Source: Nectonema munidae (lineage: Eukaryota; Nematomorpha; Nectonematoida; Nectonematidae). Taken from it: a DNA stretch of 64,000 bases. The notes below the pieces were generated by a model, which saw nothing but the letters and a program-made list of their open reading frames with translations, was not told where the DNA came from and searched no databases. Of the stretch, positions 49,370-59,735 are shown one piece after another (the stretch's first letter is position 1; each line of letters opens with the position of its first letter). The stretch lies in NCBI GenBank assembly GCA_030549495.1, contig JAUIRK010000511.1:417501-481500 (forward strand), given 5' to 3'. A program made the translations under genes and the position numbers.

Positions 49370-49491
49370 CAGTAGATTGTGGCGCTTCTATCGAACTATA
49401 AGGAAGTATAGGCTTGATGGAGGATCGAAGCCAAGATATTAAAGTTATCGAAACACAGTATCAAACCAACCTTACTCACTCCCCCACCCAA
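49370..49491 (-). repeat. SINE family 1, minus strand, worn
   Basis: AGGCTTGATGGAGGATCGAA then CTTACTCACTCCCCCAC on the plus strand are the complements of the head. Body TGTGGCGCTTCTATCG is worn. Confidence 0.75.
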
Positions 49492-49815
49492 AAGTCAAAT
49501 GGAAAATTTATATCCTAATATGTTCACCTAAAATATAACTAGCACATATGGGGATATTCACGAATTGAAGAAATAAGTAATGACAAGCAGTAATTAAAAA
49601 TTTGGATATCCTGATGAATATTGTAAAGATCTTTACTGATAAAGTCTTTAGAGATTTCAGTAAAGATTAATTTATCTAATAAAAAAAAACTGACAATTCA
49701 TTAAAACTAAAAATATATTTAAAAATTACGTATATTTTGATACATTAAATTGGCGAGTAAAATAATCACATATTCATCACATAAACCCTCCTGAAGAAAG
49801 GCCACTCCCAAATGT
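49492..49815. other. AT-rich DNA, nothing recognised
   Basis: No feature before the hairpin. A third copy of CTCCTGAAGAA lies at about 49788. Confidence 0.4.
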
Positions 49816-49862
49816 GATCTCCTGAAGAACAACCAGACCTGTTGTTTGTTCTTCAGGAGATC
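49816..49862. repeat. Perfect 17-bp hairpin with 13-nt loop
   Basis: GATCTCCTGAAGAACAA (49816-49832) and TTGTTCTTCAGGAGATC (49846-49862) are exact inverses. An extra CTCCTGAAGAA copy upstream suggests a local duplication followed by inversion. No gene adjoins. Confidence 0.9.
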
Positions 49863-50004
49863 CAAAAAATTTTTTAGGGAAAGTCAATTTTCAAAACTCC
49901 TAAGCATCATGTTATAATGTCATTTTACCGTAAACACTCACGGTTAATGCGCTAACGTGCATAATCCACCTGTAGCTTCATCTTCTAAGAGATCAATAGA
50001 ATCA

Positions 50005-50011
<7 letters not shown>

Positions 50012-50046
<35 letters not shown>
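50012..50046. repeat. (AAT)n microsatellite
   Basis: About eleven units. Confidence 0.9.
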
Positions 50047-50047
<1 letters not shown>

Positions 50048-50538
50048 TAAGTTTAATATAATTATTTATAATATGTATAAGTTAAACGAATATAAATAAA
50101 GAAATAATTTTCAAGAGATTAATCTAGCGGTGACAACTTTTCATGCTGGACCAATATATGCTTTTTAAAATTTTATTACTATATTTTCGGATAATATTGA
50201 CGGAAAATATCTATAATATATCTAATAAAATGTCCCAAAAAGTCTAGATTTTTTGGCTGTTCTAATTTTTGCGGGTAAATCAGAGCAAAATTTTGATATA
50301 AATATTATTATAAACATAAAAATACTTACAATAACACCGATTCAATATAATGGAAATAAAGCAATATTAGCAGAAAAAAACGAATATCACGAGTTGCTAT
50401 GGCACATGCAATAAATCTTAGCAAATCACAAGAGAAAATCATTTGGAGCAGCAGCTGTGAGAATCTACTTCCAACATTGGATTTAATATCCATGGCTTTA
50501 GAAACACTATATGTTGGCAGTAAAGGATAAACTACGAC
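50047..50538. other. AT-rich DNA, nothing recognised
   Basis: No feature seen. Confidence 0.45.
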
Positions 50539-50548
50539 ACTTCAAGTA
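50539..50548. repeat. 10-bp flanking repeat, left
   Basis: ACTTCAAGTA, repeated at 50997-51006 just outside the dispersed repeat. Confidence 0.65.
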
Positions 50549-50996
50549 CGCGCCTTCCAAAGCTTCTATTTTTGTAGCATATGCCTTTTATAATCGTATT
50601 CTTTTATTTAGGAACGAGATGCATTCCGTCGTGCCGGCTTTTTACCCTGGTTTTCTTCCTCTGAAGAATTCAAAGGTTTTTACGGTTAGGTGCTCTAGCG
50701 ACCCGATTCTACGTGGTTAGTAATCAAGCTATCACTAGACAATAAGTTTGTTTCCCAAATTGGGAGTGTTCGCGTTAGGATAGTATCGATCACTCAGCTG
50801 TATTTATATATTGTAACATAAATTCTTGTAAAATAATATATATAACAAGGTATAGTTATTCTTTTGTAACAAGGGCCGGTGGGTGTTTAGTGTGATGGAA
50901 AGTCCAGGTAGGCCTGGACTCAGCATTCCGGGCGGGCGACGATATCCGAAAGGATGGGTGCGAACGCCACAAACAACTTAATTAATTAATTAATTA
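50549..50996 (+). repeat. Unclassified dispersed repeat, copy 2 (448 bp)
   Basis: Matches 26556-26990 inverted, end to end. It is flanked by a 10-bp direct repeat, ACTTCAAGTA, and its right end carries a TTAATTAATTAATT tail, which suggests LINE-type insertion in this orientation. The internal palindrome reads AGTCCAGGTAGGCCTGGACT, so the stem is kept while the centre changed. No open frame. Confidence 0.82.
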
Positions 50997-51006
50997 ACTT
51001 CAAGTA
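50997..51006. repeat. 10-bp flanking repeat, right
   Basis: ACTTCAAGTA, identical to 50539-50548. Confidence 0.65.
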
Positions 51007-51223
51007 TTTTATGTTTGACTTACAAACAGAATTATCATTTTTTAAGATTTAGACGAAAACACCATGTGGAAATCTTTCTTCATGAATATTTGTTGTGTTG
51101 TTGTTTTATAGAGTGTACAATTTGAAGCTCTAATTGTACAACTATACATAAAGTGTAAAAAAAATACAGCACAAAATGTGATAAAATAGATTTAGACTAT
51201 TGAAGGTATACTATTTTCACTTT

Positions 51224-51300
51224 CGTCCTTTTCCAATTTAAGTTCGTCCCTTTCCAATATAAGTTCGTCCTTTTTCATTTTAAGTTCGTCCTTTTTAAAT
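51224..51300 (-). repeat. 21-nt minisatellite coding K/E-rich heptads
   Basis: CGTCC recurs at exactly 21-base spacing (51224, 51245, 51266, 51287). On the minus strand the frame 51192-51392 reads KKDELKMKKDELILERDELK and on, a seven-residue period able to form a short charged helix. It lies just outside the left inverted repeat of the Tc1-like element. The frame starts inside that repeat, so it is not a normal gene. Confidence 0.75.
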
Positions 51301-51346
51301 TTGTTTTTAAGCTCAAAAACTCTGTTTTTAAAGCAGAATGACTTTG

Positions 51347-51462
51347 TTAGCTTTATTTTGTAATGAAAAATCGGATTCGAACTTAAATTCACCGGACAAC
51401 ATTTTTTGTTCTACTTTTTAACAAAGAATAAAACACTAACATAGGTGTACTTGAGCTACAAT
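51347..51462. repeat. Terminal inverted repeat, left (116 bp)
   Basis: Inverse of 52601-52716 with about ten differences. It begins TTAGCTTTATTTTGTAATGA and ends ACTTGAGCTACAAT. Confidence 0.9.
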
Positions 51463-52600
51463 TGCCATTTTCACAAAAATATGTTTGTAACGTCTGATAA
51501 TGAAAAACATTTTCTTTTAAAGGAAGATAAGGAAACATTACTTAATTCAATACAAGGTGAAATGAAAAAAAATTTATTGAAATAAAAAATTATAAACTGT
51601 ACCACATGTCATGGATGTATTCTTGGCCCAAAACAGCATTATTGATGTTATTCAACATAAACCGATAGAAATTACTGCATTCCAAAGGAGAAACTGTTTG
51701 AAGACTTTGTTGACAAATCAATTCAGATAAAGAAGTGCTTTCATTTAAAGGTAAACTTTTTACTTTTGCTTTGATTTTTGAAGAGGCATTTTCACAAGGA
51801 TTGAGCATGAATGAATAAAGTGAAAGATATTTTAGAACATAATTAATTTGGGAATTGGAAATATTTTGCACATCTCAACATTTATGACTTTTGGCATTGT
51901 CTAAAACAATTCAAGCACCTTCATTTATTGTTTCGTCCAATTCCCTTTTGTTCAAAAGTGTTTGCATGAACTTGAAGAACTTTTTCCCTTTGCATGTTCC
52001 ATTTTCAGTTATTTCAAAGTGTACAACTTTGAAACAATTGATTGCTAAAATTAATTGTTTTTTTAGCAACATTTGGGTTGATATCATCATCTTCAAAATT
52101 TTGCAAAATTGTCTTCGAAGTAGAATAATAAATATTTGGGAAATTAGAAGCTTCTTTGCTCGTGAAACCCTGGTTTCTTACCAACTTGATCAATTCATCC
52201 TTTTTCTCGAGTGAAGTCTTTCTAAGCATGATTGACGAAAAAAATTAATTATGCCATATGTGCTCTGCATATTTGAAGGTATCGGACCGATCAGAATACC
52301 CTACTCTGTGCTAACAACACTTCGTCCATAATTTTTACTTGCAACACGTAAAATGAAGTTTTTTGAATGGATTAGAGCAGATTTTATCGCACTATATCAA
52401 AAACATATTTTTCTTTAAAAAATTTTCAAAGTAATTTGGCATTAATATTGAAATTAAGAAGCTTTACACACATAATTTAAATAAACACCCGATTTTTCTC
52501 ATAATTAAGTTTCGTCCAGGGGGGATTTTAGTTATTTTTTGAAAAGTTATTTTACCTTTTTCTTTTTGAGTATATCAAATAATTTCAAAAAAATTTTTAT

Positions 52601-52716
52601 ATTGTAGCTCAAGCACACCTGTGTTAGTGTTTTATTCTTTGTTAAAAAGTAGAACCAAAAATGTTGTAAAGAGAATTTAAGTTCGAATCCGATTTTTCAT
52701 AACAAAATATAGCTAA
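52601..52716. repeat. Terminal inverted repeat, right (116 bp)
   Basis: ATTGTAGCTCAAGCACACCT to CAAAATATAGCTAA. Inverse of 51347-51462. Confidence 0.9.
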
Positions 52717-54036
52717 TAGATATGATATGAAAATGACGAACCATAAAGTAAAAATGGTATATAGTTTTTCTTACCTAGTGCCGCAGTATCACAAAAACAT
52801 TGTTATTTAATTTATAGTACAAACTTTATTTTACAATGAATGACATTGATGGACAAAGGGTTTATTATCCAAATTCAAAAAATATCTGATTTGAAACATC
52901 ACATTTTAAAACACACGTATCCTAAGCTTACATCAAAAAAAGTTATGAAATTGATACTTTGCCATGATCCCCGGAAAAATCATTTCAATCCCAGTTGGGA
53001 TTCTCAACCCCTAGTTTCGCAAACACGGATCTATATTCTCATCGTGAATTAATAGTTTTTGCCTATTTTCGTTCACACACATTTCTATTTCAACTTTTTT
53101 TTCTTCGTTTTTAGCCCATTAATTCGGACATAAAAAACGAATCTAGGCCACAGATTCAATGAAATAAAGCGAAAATGGCTCCCATCACGGGAGCTTTATT
53201 TCTGCTTACTCTTAAAATATGCTTGAAGAGCTAAAATGAAATGTGATATAGCCTTGTGAACACGATTTTATGAATACCTTTTGAATCAACATCCATACTT
53301 GAACATTTTTTATTGCCAAAAAACTTTCATTGAAACAACATCACTACCACACTGAGACCGTTTGTTAGTAGCGTAAGTAAATATCATATGTTAGTAGTCT
53401 GATCAAATTAAGAAAAGCATGTATATAATGAAATTTACCCAAAATTAAAATATATTAATCTCAAACTCTTGGACAGAAAAATAAGTAAGTATAACATATG
53501 AAGGTAATTTTGAAAATATATGATTGCCCGCGAAAATAATACTACCCGAAATTTTTTTAACTCGAAAATTTAAATTCCGCCAAAATTTTTTGATTCACAG
53601 TATTTGATTTGGTGTTTTTATGCCAGCTACAAATTGAAAAGTAATACTGTTGCTAAGAGTTTAATTAGTATATCGAACTAATATCATTTACTCAATCGAT
53701 TAATATCTTATTGGTTATTGCCTTCCAATTTTTGCTGGAAAAAAGTATAAATAAAACACGACTAAATTTTTTTGGTACATATTGATTAAGATAAAAAATT
53801 TGGATTTTTTTTAATATATATATAAAAAAATGCTAATTTATATAACAAATAGTTTAGAGACAAATTTTAACGTTTGATAAATATTGGCTAAATATTTTTC
53901 CCCATAATTCAAGATGTATAGGAAATAAAAAAATATGCAAGTTTGTAACCTTTGTTCAATTTTCTGATTTTTCAATTTCTGAATTTGAAAGATTTTTTGA
54001 AATCTTTTATAGTATTTACTTTGTTATTATCATTAG
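52717..54036. other. AT-rich DNA, nothing recognised
   Basis: A 70-residue plus-strand frame at 52840-53052 has no domain. No element ends seen. Confidence 0.45.
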
Positions 54037-54044
54037 TCTAAAGC

Positions 54045-54360
54045 AGGGGTCAGCAAACTTCCACCCATGAGCCAGATCCGGCCCAAGAAGTAAGTTTATC
54101 AGACCTGAAAGCTAAATTTTGTTATTGATAGGTGTTACAAAATAAGTATTGTGTTCATATACACTTTTAATATAGCCTCAGTGTACCAACTTTGTCACAT
54201 CCATAGGGAAAACTTCGAAAAGTTTGCTTTATTTTGTTTTAAAAACAAGTATTAATAGGAATTTCATAATGCCATTATTTTTTAACTTTTCAATATTTCG
54301 GCCCGCGTTTTTAAATTTTCGGTAATTCGGCGCACTCCAAGAAAAATTTGGCGACCCCTG
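54045..54360. mobile_element. Short non-autonomous hAT element, 316 bp
   Basis: Starts CAGGGGTCAGCAAACTTCCA and ends ATTTGGCGACCCCTG. Flanks GTCTAAAG and GTGTAAAA agree at six of eight positions. Sub-terminal GATCCGGCCC and CGGCCCGCG are also inverted. Same end type as 10083-10370. Confidence 0.83.
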
Positions 54361-54686
54361 GTGTAAAAGATTGAAAAAGTTATCTTTTTTTCAAATTTTT
54401 TCACCTACATTCTAAAAGTTGATCAAATATAAGAAAATGGAATTAGATAGCGACTCACTCCATTTTCAAATTCTATTTCTTTAAAATGTCGACTCCACTG
54501 ATTCCCTACCTCTTCCGACTTTGACAGCGACCCAATAATTCTCATAAAAACTAAATATACTTTTTAGATCAATTAGACGAATACACCTTCAAGAACAGTA
54601 CAAGACAAAAGATATACTTCAATTTCTTTGTAGAGGTGAAAGAAATTTCCAGGACATATAAAGCCCACACTGTCAATGAGACAATG
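54361..54686. other. AT-rich DNA with a GAGTCGG-type scrap
   Basis: ATGTCGACTCCACTGATTCC and CTCTTCCGACTTTGACAGCG near 54490 resemble the GGAGTCGG-type MITE ends. Confidence 0.4.
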
Positions 54687-54818
54687 TGGGGGCGTGAGTA
54701 GGGTTGGTTAGAAGCTGGATTCGATAACTCAAGGTCTTCGCTTCGATCCCGCATCAAGCCTGCTTTCCTCATAGCTCGGTGCAAACGGTGCATTGTGACT
54801 TTTCGATGAAAACACCTC
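54687..54818 (+). repeat. SINE family 1, tail shortened
   Basis: TGGGGGCGTGAGTAGGGTTG head and TTCGATCCCGCATCAAGCC, then body to CTTTTCGATGAAAACACC. The CCTTTA tail is lost. Confidence 0.85.
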
Positions 54819-55107
54819 TCTCAAGTTATTCCTTACATGCTAAATATTCTATGAAACATCATGAATGTTAATTTTTGGTGCTTTTTTTTTATAAAATTTA
54901 ATTAATTTAAATCACACTCTCTTCTTATGCAATTTTAGTAAATTTTAAATTATGCAATGTGTAGCATAAAAAATAATTTTTTTTTAAAAAAGTATAAAAA
55001 AAATTAAAATTGGAATGTCAAGCTGAAAATTTCTTTTTCAGGCAACAAAGGGTAAGACTTTAAGTTTTGCTGTCATTATACGAATTAACAAGTGTTTGCG
55101 TAAAACA
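54819..55107. other. AT-rich DNA, nothing recognised
   Basis: No feature seen. Confidence 0.4.
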
Positions 55108-55232
55108 AAGGCAAATGTAAATGGTACCGGGGGTGTTTTCATTTAGAAGGCACAATTGCACCGCTTGTATCGAACTATGAGGAAAGTAGGCTTGATGCGG
55201 AATCGAACCCAAGACCTTGCATCACGAAAACA
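55108..55232 (-). repeat. SINE family 1, minus strand
   Basis: AAAGGCAAATGTAAATGGTA (tail), GCACAATTGCACCGCTTG (body) and GGAATCGAACCC (B box) on the plus strand. The A-box half is missing. Confidence 0.8.
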
Positions 55233-55539
55233 ACAGTACTCAGGACCGCATAAAAAATTTCTTTCATCCCGTCTGCATAAGTAAAATGACATATACACGA
55301 AACTAGCTATTGCTTACTTTAAACGAAAAATGCGAGAAGGAGGTGAAAACGAAGTAATATACTGAAAATACAAATTCACTTTTCTTACTTTGACGACAAA
55401 ACATAGCTTGCCTATTCTTTGCACTAATTTTGCCTCCAACTATGGTTAAATTGGCGAAATCAACCAGTTTAAAAATGATAAATGGTATCTGTAGGGGCAA
55501 AATAGAGGCAACTTGAGATATAGCATGGATCTTTTGAAG
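55233..55539. other. Unrecognised DNA
   Basis: A minus-strand frame 55303-55548 has no domain. Confidence 0.4.
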
Positions 55540-55676
55540 TTCATTCATTCATTCATTCATTCATTCATTCATTCATTCATTCATTCATTCATTCATTCAT
55601 TCATTCATTCATTCATTCATTCATTCATTCATTCATTCATTCATTCATTCATTCATTCATTCATTCATTCATTCAA
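55540..55676. repeat. (ATTC)n microsatellite, about 34 units
   Basis: Perfect tetranucleotide array. The FIHS-repeat reading frame through it is an artefact. Confidence 0.96.
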
Positions 55677-55952
55677 TTCCATTCAAAGTGATATTGCTAT
55701 TCACGAAAATGAAGAGAACGCTCACTTATTATTATTATTATTATTATTGTTATCAATGGTGGCATATGGTACGTTACATTTCAAAATTACGGCACGATAC
55801 GCCATTGCTTTTTTTTTTGTAAAAAATGGAATAGAGCACGCAAAAAACTAAACTAAGATTTCGATCTTTGATCCTTTTTTTAATCAAACCCGTGAACATC
55901 AATTTAAACGCTCTACTATATCATATTCCGGTACGTAGGTGTGTAACACATA

Positions 55953-56453
55953 GGGCAGGCACGTCGCAATTGGCCCGCCAAGAGTTACAATGCGGTCGGA
56001 GGAGTATTTTTGAGAAAATACAAAACTACACAGTCGATGTATTCGAATCACCAATTTTTACAAAGTAATTGATTGATTTTATATCCCTTTTCTAAATTCA
56101 CAAAAATAATTTCCTTCTTTTCAAAAATTCTATATATGTTTGGCACGACTTAGCTTTGCAAGCAAATTTTTCCAAAAATGAAGAGAACAAGATTGACAAA
56201 TGATAAAATAATTACGATTTTGACATCTTCTGCTGTTACGAATTTAACTTCTGCATTTGAAAAAATTTTTTAATAAAAAGAGATAACTGGGAAATCGAAA
56301 AAAAAGAATAAAAACTTCATTTAAACCTTATTATTACTAGTTCAAAATATGATTATGTGTGTCTCTTGAATCATAGGGCTTTTATCTCATGAATCCTAGG
56401 GCTGAAAATGTTGGAAATGAGGGCTGCGAGTGATTTAAGTTTGACACCCCTGA
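55953..56453 (+). mobile_element. hAT element relic, about 500 bp
   Basis: Left CAGGCACGTCGCAATTGGCC and CCGCCAAG against right TTAAGTTTGACACCCCTG are the worn versions of a CAGGGGTGTCAAAC-type hAT end. At 56135-56270 the frames read LYMFGTT, LCKQIFPKMKRTRLTNDKII and TSAVTNLTSAFEKIF, which fit the C-terminal dimerisation region of BED-hAT transposases (F-G-S-T-Y-x-C-E-x-x-F-S-x-M-K, then R-L-T-D-x-H-L). The flanks do not match, so the copy is old, and most of the transposase is deleted. Confidence 0.6.
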
Positions 56454-56706
56454 CAGTCAATAAGGTTTTTTTGGATTTATATGTTCATCACAAACACATC
56501 TGCTATAATCGATCAAGAATATCATGTATTGAATCGATAGCTTAGCAAAGCTCAAGGGGGGAATTTTATATGACTCTGTGCTCTTTAAATGTAAGGTTTT
56601 AAATTTCATTTTCCATGTACAAAATAATGTGTTAAAATTTCAAGACATTTCAATGAATATTTTTTATAGCACCTGATGGGTAAAATCCCCATGTTTGGTA
56701 TATATG
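56454..56706. other. AT-rich DNA, nothing recognised
   Basis: No feature seen. Confidence 0.4.
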
Positions 56707-56802
56707 TGTCTATCGAACAATGAGAAAAGTAGGCTTGATACGGGATCGAACCGAAGACCTTGAGTTATCGAAACCCAGTATCTAACCAACGTTGCTCACG
56801 CA
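56707..56802 (-). repeat. SINE family 1, head only, minus strand
   Basis: AGGCTTGATACGGGATCGAA then TATCGAAACCCAGTATCTAA and CTCACGC on the plus strand. The tRNA-like head is complete and the body is cut short. It lies about 100 bp from an opposite-strand copy at 56904. Confidence 0.82.
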
Positions 56803-56903
56803 GTGATATAAAATACAATTATACAACAGAGTAAATTTATTTACTTAATTCATATACAAGAGGAAATTTGTTAGCCAAACTGTTTCCCCATTTTGAAATT
56901 ATG

Positions 56904-57059
56904 CTGGGCGTGAGTAGGGTTGGTTGGATGCTGGATTCGATAACTCAAGGTCTTGGGTTCGATCCCGCATCAAGCCTGCTTTCCTCATAGTTCGATACAA
57001 GCGGCGCAATTGTGCCTTCTCGATGAAAACACCCTATGGTACCTTTACCTTTACCTTTA
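56904..57059 (+). repeat. SINE family 1, best-preserved copy
   Basis: The head CTGGGCGTGAGTAGGGTTGG, B box GGTTCGATCCC, body ATACAAGCGGCGCAATTGTG and three CCTTTA tail units (ACCTTTACCTTTACCTTTA) are all intact. This is a good model for the family consensus and probably a young insertion. Confidence 0.92.
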
Positions 57060-58254
57060 TCAATTTTTCTCATCTGAAATACATTTTAGTGATAAATTTA
57101 TCTAATTTTACATGAATTTGTTATTTTTGAAATCATTGAATTTTGCCTACCAAACTATATTATTTCAAATTAACCTACTTAAATAGACTCTTACGAATAA
57201 TATATAAAAAATAAAAATGAAAAAACATGATATTAATAGGCAGTTTGGAGACATCAAAACTTCAAAAAATCGTTCTGATCATGTTTGATTACGTTTCGAT
57301 TTTTTTTAAAAACTTTGATGGGTTTTTTTTATTATTTTTTATTCCGATACGATATTTCTTGGTATCAATTGCCTTGAAGAAAGAAGAAAGTTTATTTATT
57401 TAAAGATCAACATCATTGTTATACGTTTTAAAAGTTCTAAAAAATGTCCACGCTTTCCAGTAGAACTAATCCTCTCTGCATCTCTTCTAAGTGCCAAGCA
57501 CATTTTCTTCCACAAAAGCAATACTATGCTGGGCTATTGGGTTTTTTTAATTTCTCCATTCTGCTGAATGAGACTTTACTCTTGGTTTAAAAACTTTGCC
57601 TTTCCATCGCACTGTGCTGATACAGTCATCGTTCATTTGTTCTGAACTGTTTCACTTTTTTTGTTCCAATTTCGAAATGGCTTAGTGACAAGCTTCACTT
57701 TGGTGATCAAAAAAAGATATACCATCAAAAGGTTCATGTAAATCATGAAAATGTATTAAATTATTTGGTTTTTAATGCAAAATTTTATAAGTCTAGTATG
57801 AAATTTTTACAAAATCGATTAGTTAATTGGATGAAAAAAGTGTTAAAAGGTTAAAATAATGATCAATTTAGTTCAAATCATTAATTTTTATATGAAAAAA
57901 ACTTTAAAATAAGATTAAAATCGTAGTTTTATTTTTGAATTAAATTTTTTTAGAAAATTTGAGTCAAACACAACTTTATCAAAAAGAATTCGATTCAAAA
58001 AATAGCCATTTTTCAGAAGATTTTACAAGATATCTTTTCACTTTAAATATTATCTAATTATTTTGGGAAAGGCAAATTATAATCAAAAGTTTGATAGTTG
58101 ATAAAAATGATATTGCTTACAAATCGATTATTTAATATAAATAGATCAATATTTTTATCTTTTTTTTTAAAAATATTATCAATAAAATATTTTAAATAAT
58201 TTATTGAACCAAATTTATTGAACATTTAACATTGCATATTTGGAATAAACTACA
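57060..58254. other. AT-rich DNA, nothing recognised
   Basis: 57430-57720 is somewhat less AT-rich. A minus-strand frame there reads DDCISTVRWKGKVFKPRVKS, which I cannot place. No element ends. Confidence 0.4.
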
Positions 58255-58325
58255 AATGCACGTTAGTGGTAGGAGCGTAAGGTCCACGTTGATCCACATG
58301 GTCTGGGTTCGATTCTCAATATTCA
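58255..58325 (+). repeat. tRNA-like SINE head, family 2
   Basis: CGTTAGTGGTAGGAGCGTAA (A box) and CTGGGTTCGATTCTC (B box) at tRNA spacing. Related to the minus-strand copy at 2217-2292. The expected acceptor pairing is absent, so not a tRNA gene. Confidence 0.55.
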
Positions 58326-59049
58326 CAAATTACCAAGTTACAAGTAGTACAAAAGATTTCAAAGATAAAAAATTGCAACAATTTTTAATATTTAATCATC
58401 ATTGACAGAGAGGAAAAGTTGTCAAAAGAAAACATCATCTGTTGAATTTTTACAAGATATATTTATAATTAGGAATGGATGAGTAGTGATTATATATTTT
58501 ATCCATGATAACACTTTGTTTTTCTATTGTGTGATACTTTATCATCTCTCTCTCTTCCTCCTTTTTCTTTAAAATGAGCATCAATCCCACACTTTCTCTC
58601 ATTTTTTTGTGAAACTTCTTAAATGACTTCTCTGAGTACTTACCTAAATTCAGAGGTTTGCATGAATCAGAACAATTCCATATCAGGTGTTACATATCCA
58701 CAAATTATTGGGAAGTTGTATGAAAGATTTGCAAGCCCGCTTATTCAAACTTTTAATTATAACAAAATGTAAGACTAATTTTTTTCAATAGAATGTCTTA
58801 AAACAAATGTCTAGGATGAAGTCTACTTTCATATTGTCGCCAGAAAAATGGAGACTTTTTGAAACTGGAGGATGCAAAGCTTTGAGCAGAGCATTTAAAC
58901 TTTGAAATTGACCAAAATTTAAAAAGTGAACTCAAGAATTTTGAATTTTAGGCGCTTCGCTGTTCTTTCAGCATCAAGTGAAATATGTTTCAAATTCTTT
59001 GTTTCGTATGCGAGCATCTTTCTTATTGGCAAATGCCAATTTGCACGAT
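58326..59049. other. Unrecognised DNA
   Basis: No element ends or domains. 58530-58620 is pyrimidine-rich. Confidence 0.4.
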
Positions 59050-59735
59050 TTTTTTAATCTGGAATAGAAGAAAACGTTGTAGTCAAAATGAGGAATTGAA
59101 CATTGATGAATCCTAGAGTGCTGATGAAGGAAACATTTATGTATTCCGTGAAAGGAATAATGAATAATAAGAAGGAATATGTTTCAAATTATGATAGTCA
59201 TTATGATGGAGAAGTAGAAGAAACTGGATCAAGAGAACTCATTGTCGAATGAAGAGAACAAGTGTGGTTACATAATGTATTCTAAGGATTCACCTTTAGT
59301 TTGATCTCCATCAAGAAACATTTCAAAAGAAATACCTCCTCCTATTTCTAATCCTAAAGATCAACCGAGTGCATTTTTGTTAATTGATCATAAAATGTTT
59401 TTGTAAATTCAAGTTTTCACAAAACTAAAAGTAAGCAAGATACATAAAAAAATACGTTTATCAAAATGGAAAGAAAAAGTATCCATCGTTTATGAAATGA
59501 TTTTCACTTGATGAGCTCGAGAAGAAAAAAACCGGAAATTAACAAGTTGGCCGCAGTCAGAGAGGTTTTGGCTATCTCTCAAAAAAACTTGTTGCGATAT
59601 TTGATCCTAGAAAGTACTCTGATCGTTGATGAACAGCTTTATGGATATAGAAGACATATACCGAAAAGAACTTTCATTCCAAGCAAGCGAAGAACATATG
59701 GTATAAAAAAATTCAAAAAAAAAATTTGAAAACTC
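59050..59735 (+). pseudogene. piggyBac transposase, copy D, N-terminal half with first catalytic block
   Basis: Readable pieces in order: an acidic leader (RCSQNEELNIDES, SADEGNIYVFRERNNE), EYVSNYDSHYDGEVEETGSR, CGYIMYSKDSPLV and SPSRNISKEIPPPISNPKDQ (the W-x-x-x-P region ahead of the fold). Then, at 59508-59729, EINKLAAVREVLAISQKNLL followed by STLIVDEQLYGYRRHIPKRT and FIPSKRRTYGIKKF. The D of VDEQL is the first catalytic Asp. The usual 150 or so residues between the leader and KLAAVR are missing, as is everything after the GIK strand. Stops split the leader. The closeness of VDEQLYGYR to relic A's IDEQLYFLS hints that A and D belong to one lineage distinct from B. Confidence 0.75.

Larger units (their letters stand above)
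51347..52716 (-). mobile_element. Tc1/mariner-like element, 1.37 kb, broken
   Basis: Two 116-bp inverted repeats enclose a minus-strand transposase relic. 52014-52229 encodes a helix-turn-helix-like N-terminus (LEKKDELIKLVRNQGFTSKE, then ASNFPNIYYSTSKTILQNF). 51590-52096 carries the later part: VVHFEITENGTCKGKKFFKF, then IVLDNAKSHK (second catalytic Asp) and YSFMLNPCENASSKIKAKVK (the catalytic Glu), about 35 residues apart. An L-P-x-Y-S-P-x-L-N-P-x-E-x-x-[FW]-[SG]-x-x-K block is the hallmark of the IS630/Tc1/mariner group. The segment with the first Asp is missing between the two parts, and at least three other stops or slips occur. Size and long repeats fit a once-complete element. Confidence 0.82.

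Noticed and set aside
49816-49862. Rho-independent terminator
   Set aside because: A stem-loop is present, but the sequence is clearly eukaryotic and there is no adjoining gene or GC-rich stem plus U-tract layout.
51192-51392. A small coiled-coil protein gene
   Set aside because: The frame starts inside a transposon inverted repeat and consists largely of a 21-nt minisatellite. No promoter or splice support.
55513-55851. 112-residue frame with FIHS repeats
   Set aside because: It reads through the (ATTC)n array and has no other support.
57430-57720. Possible transposase frame on the minus strand (TVRWKGKVFKPRVKS)
   Set aside because: No motif order matches a known family, so it is left as unrecognised.
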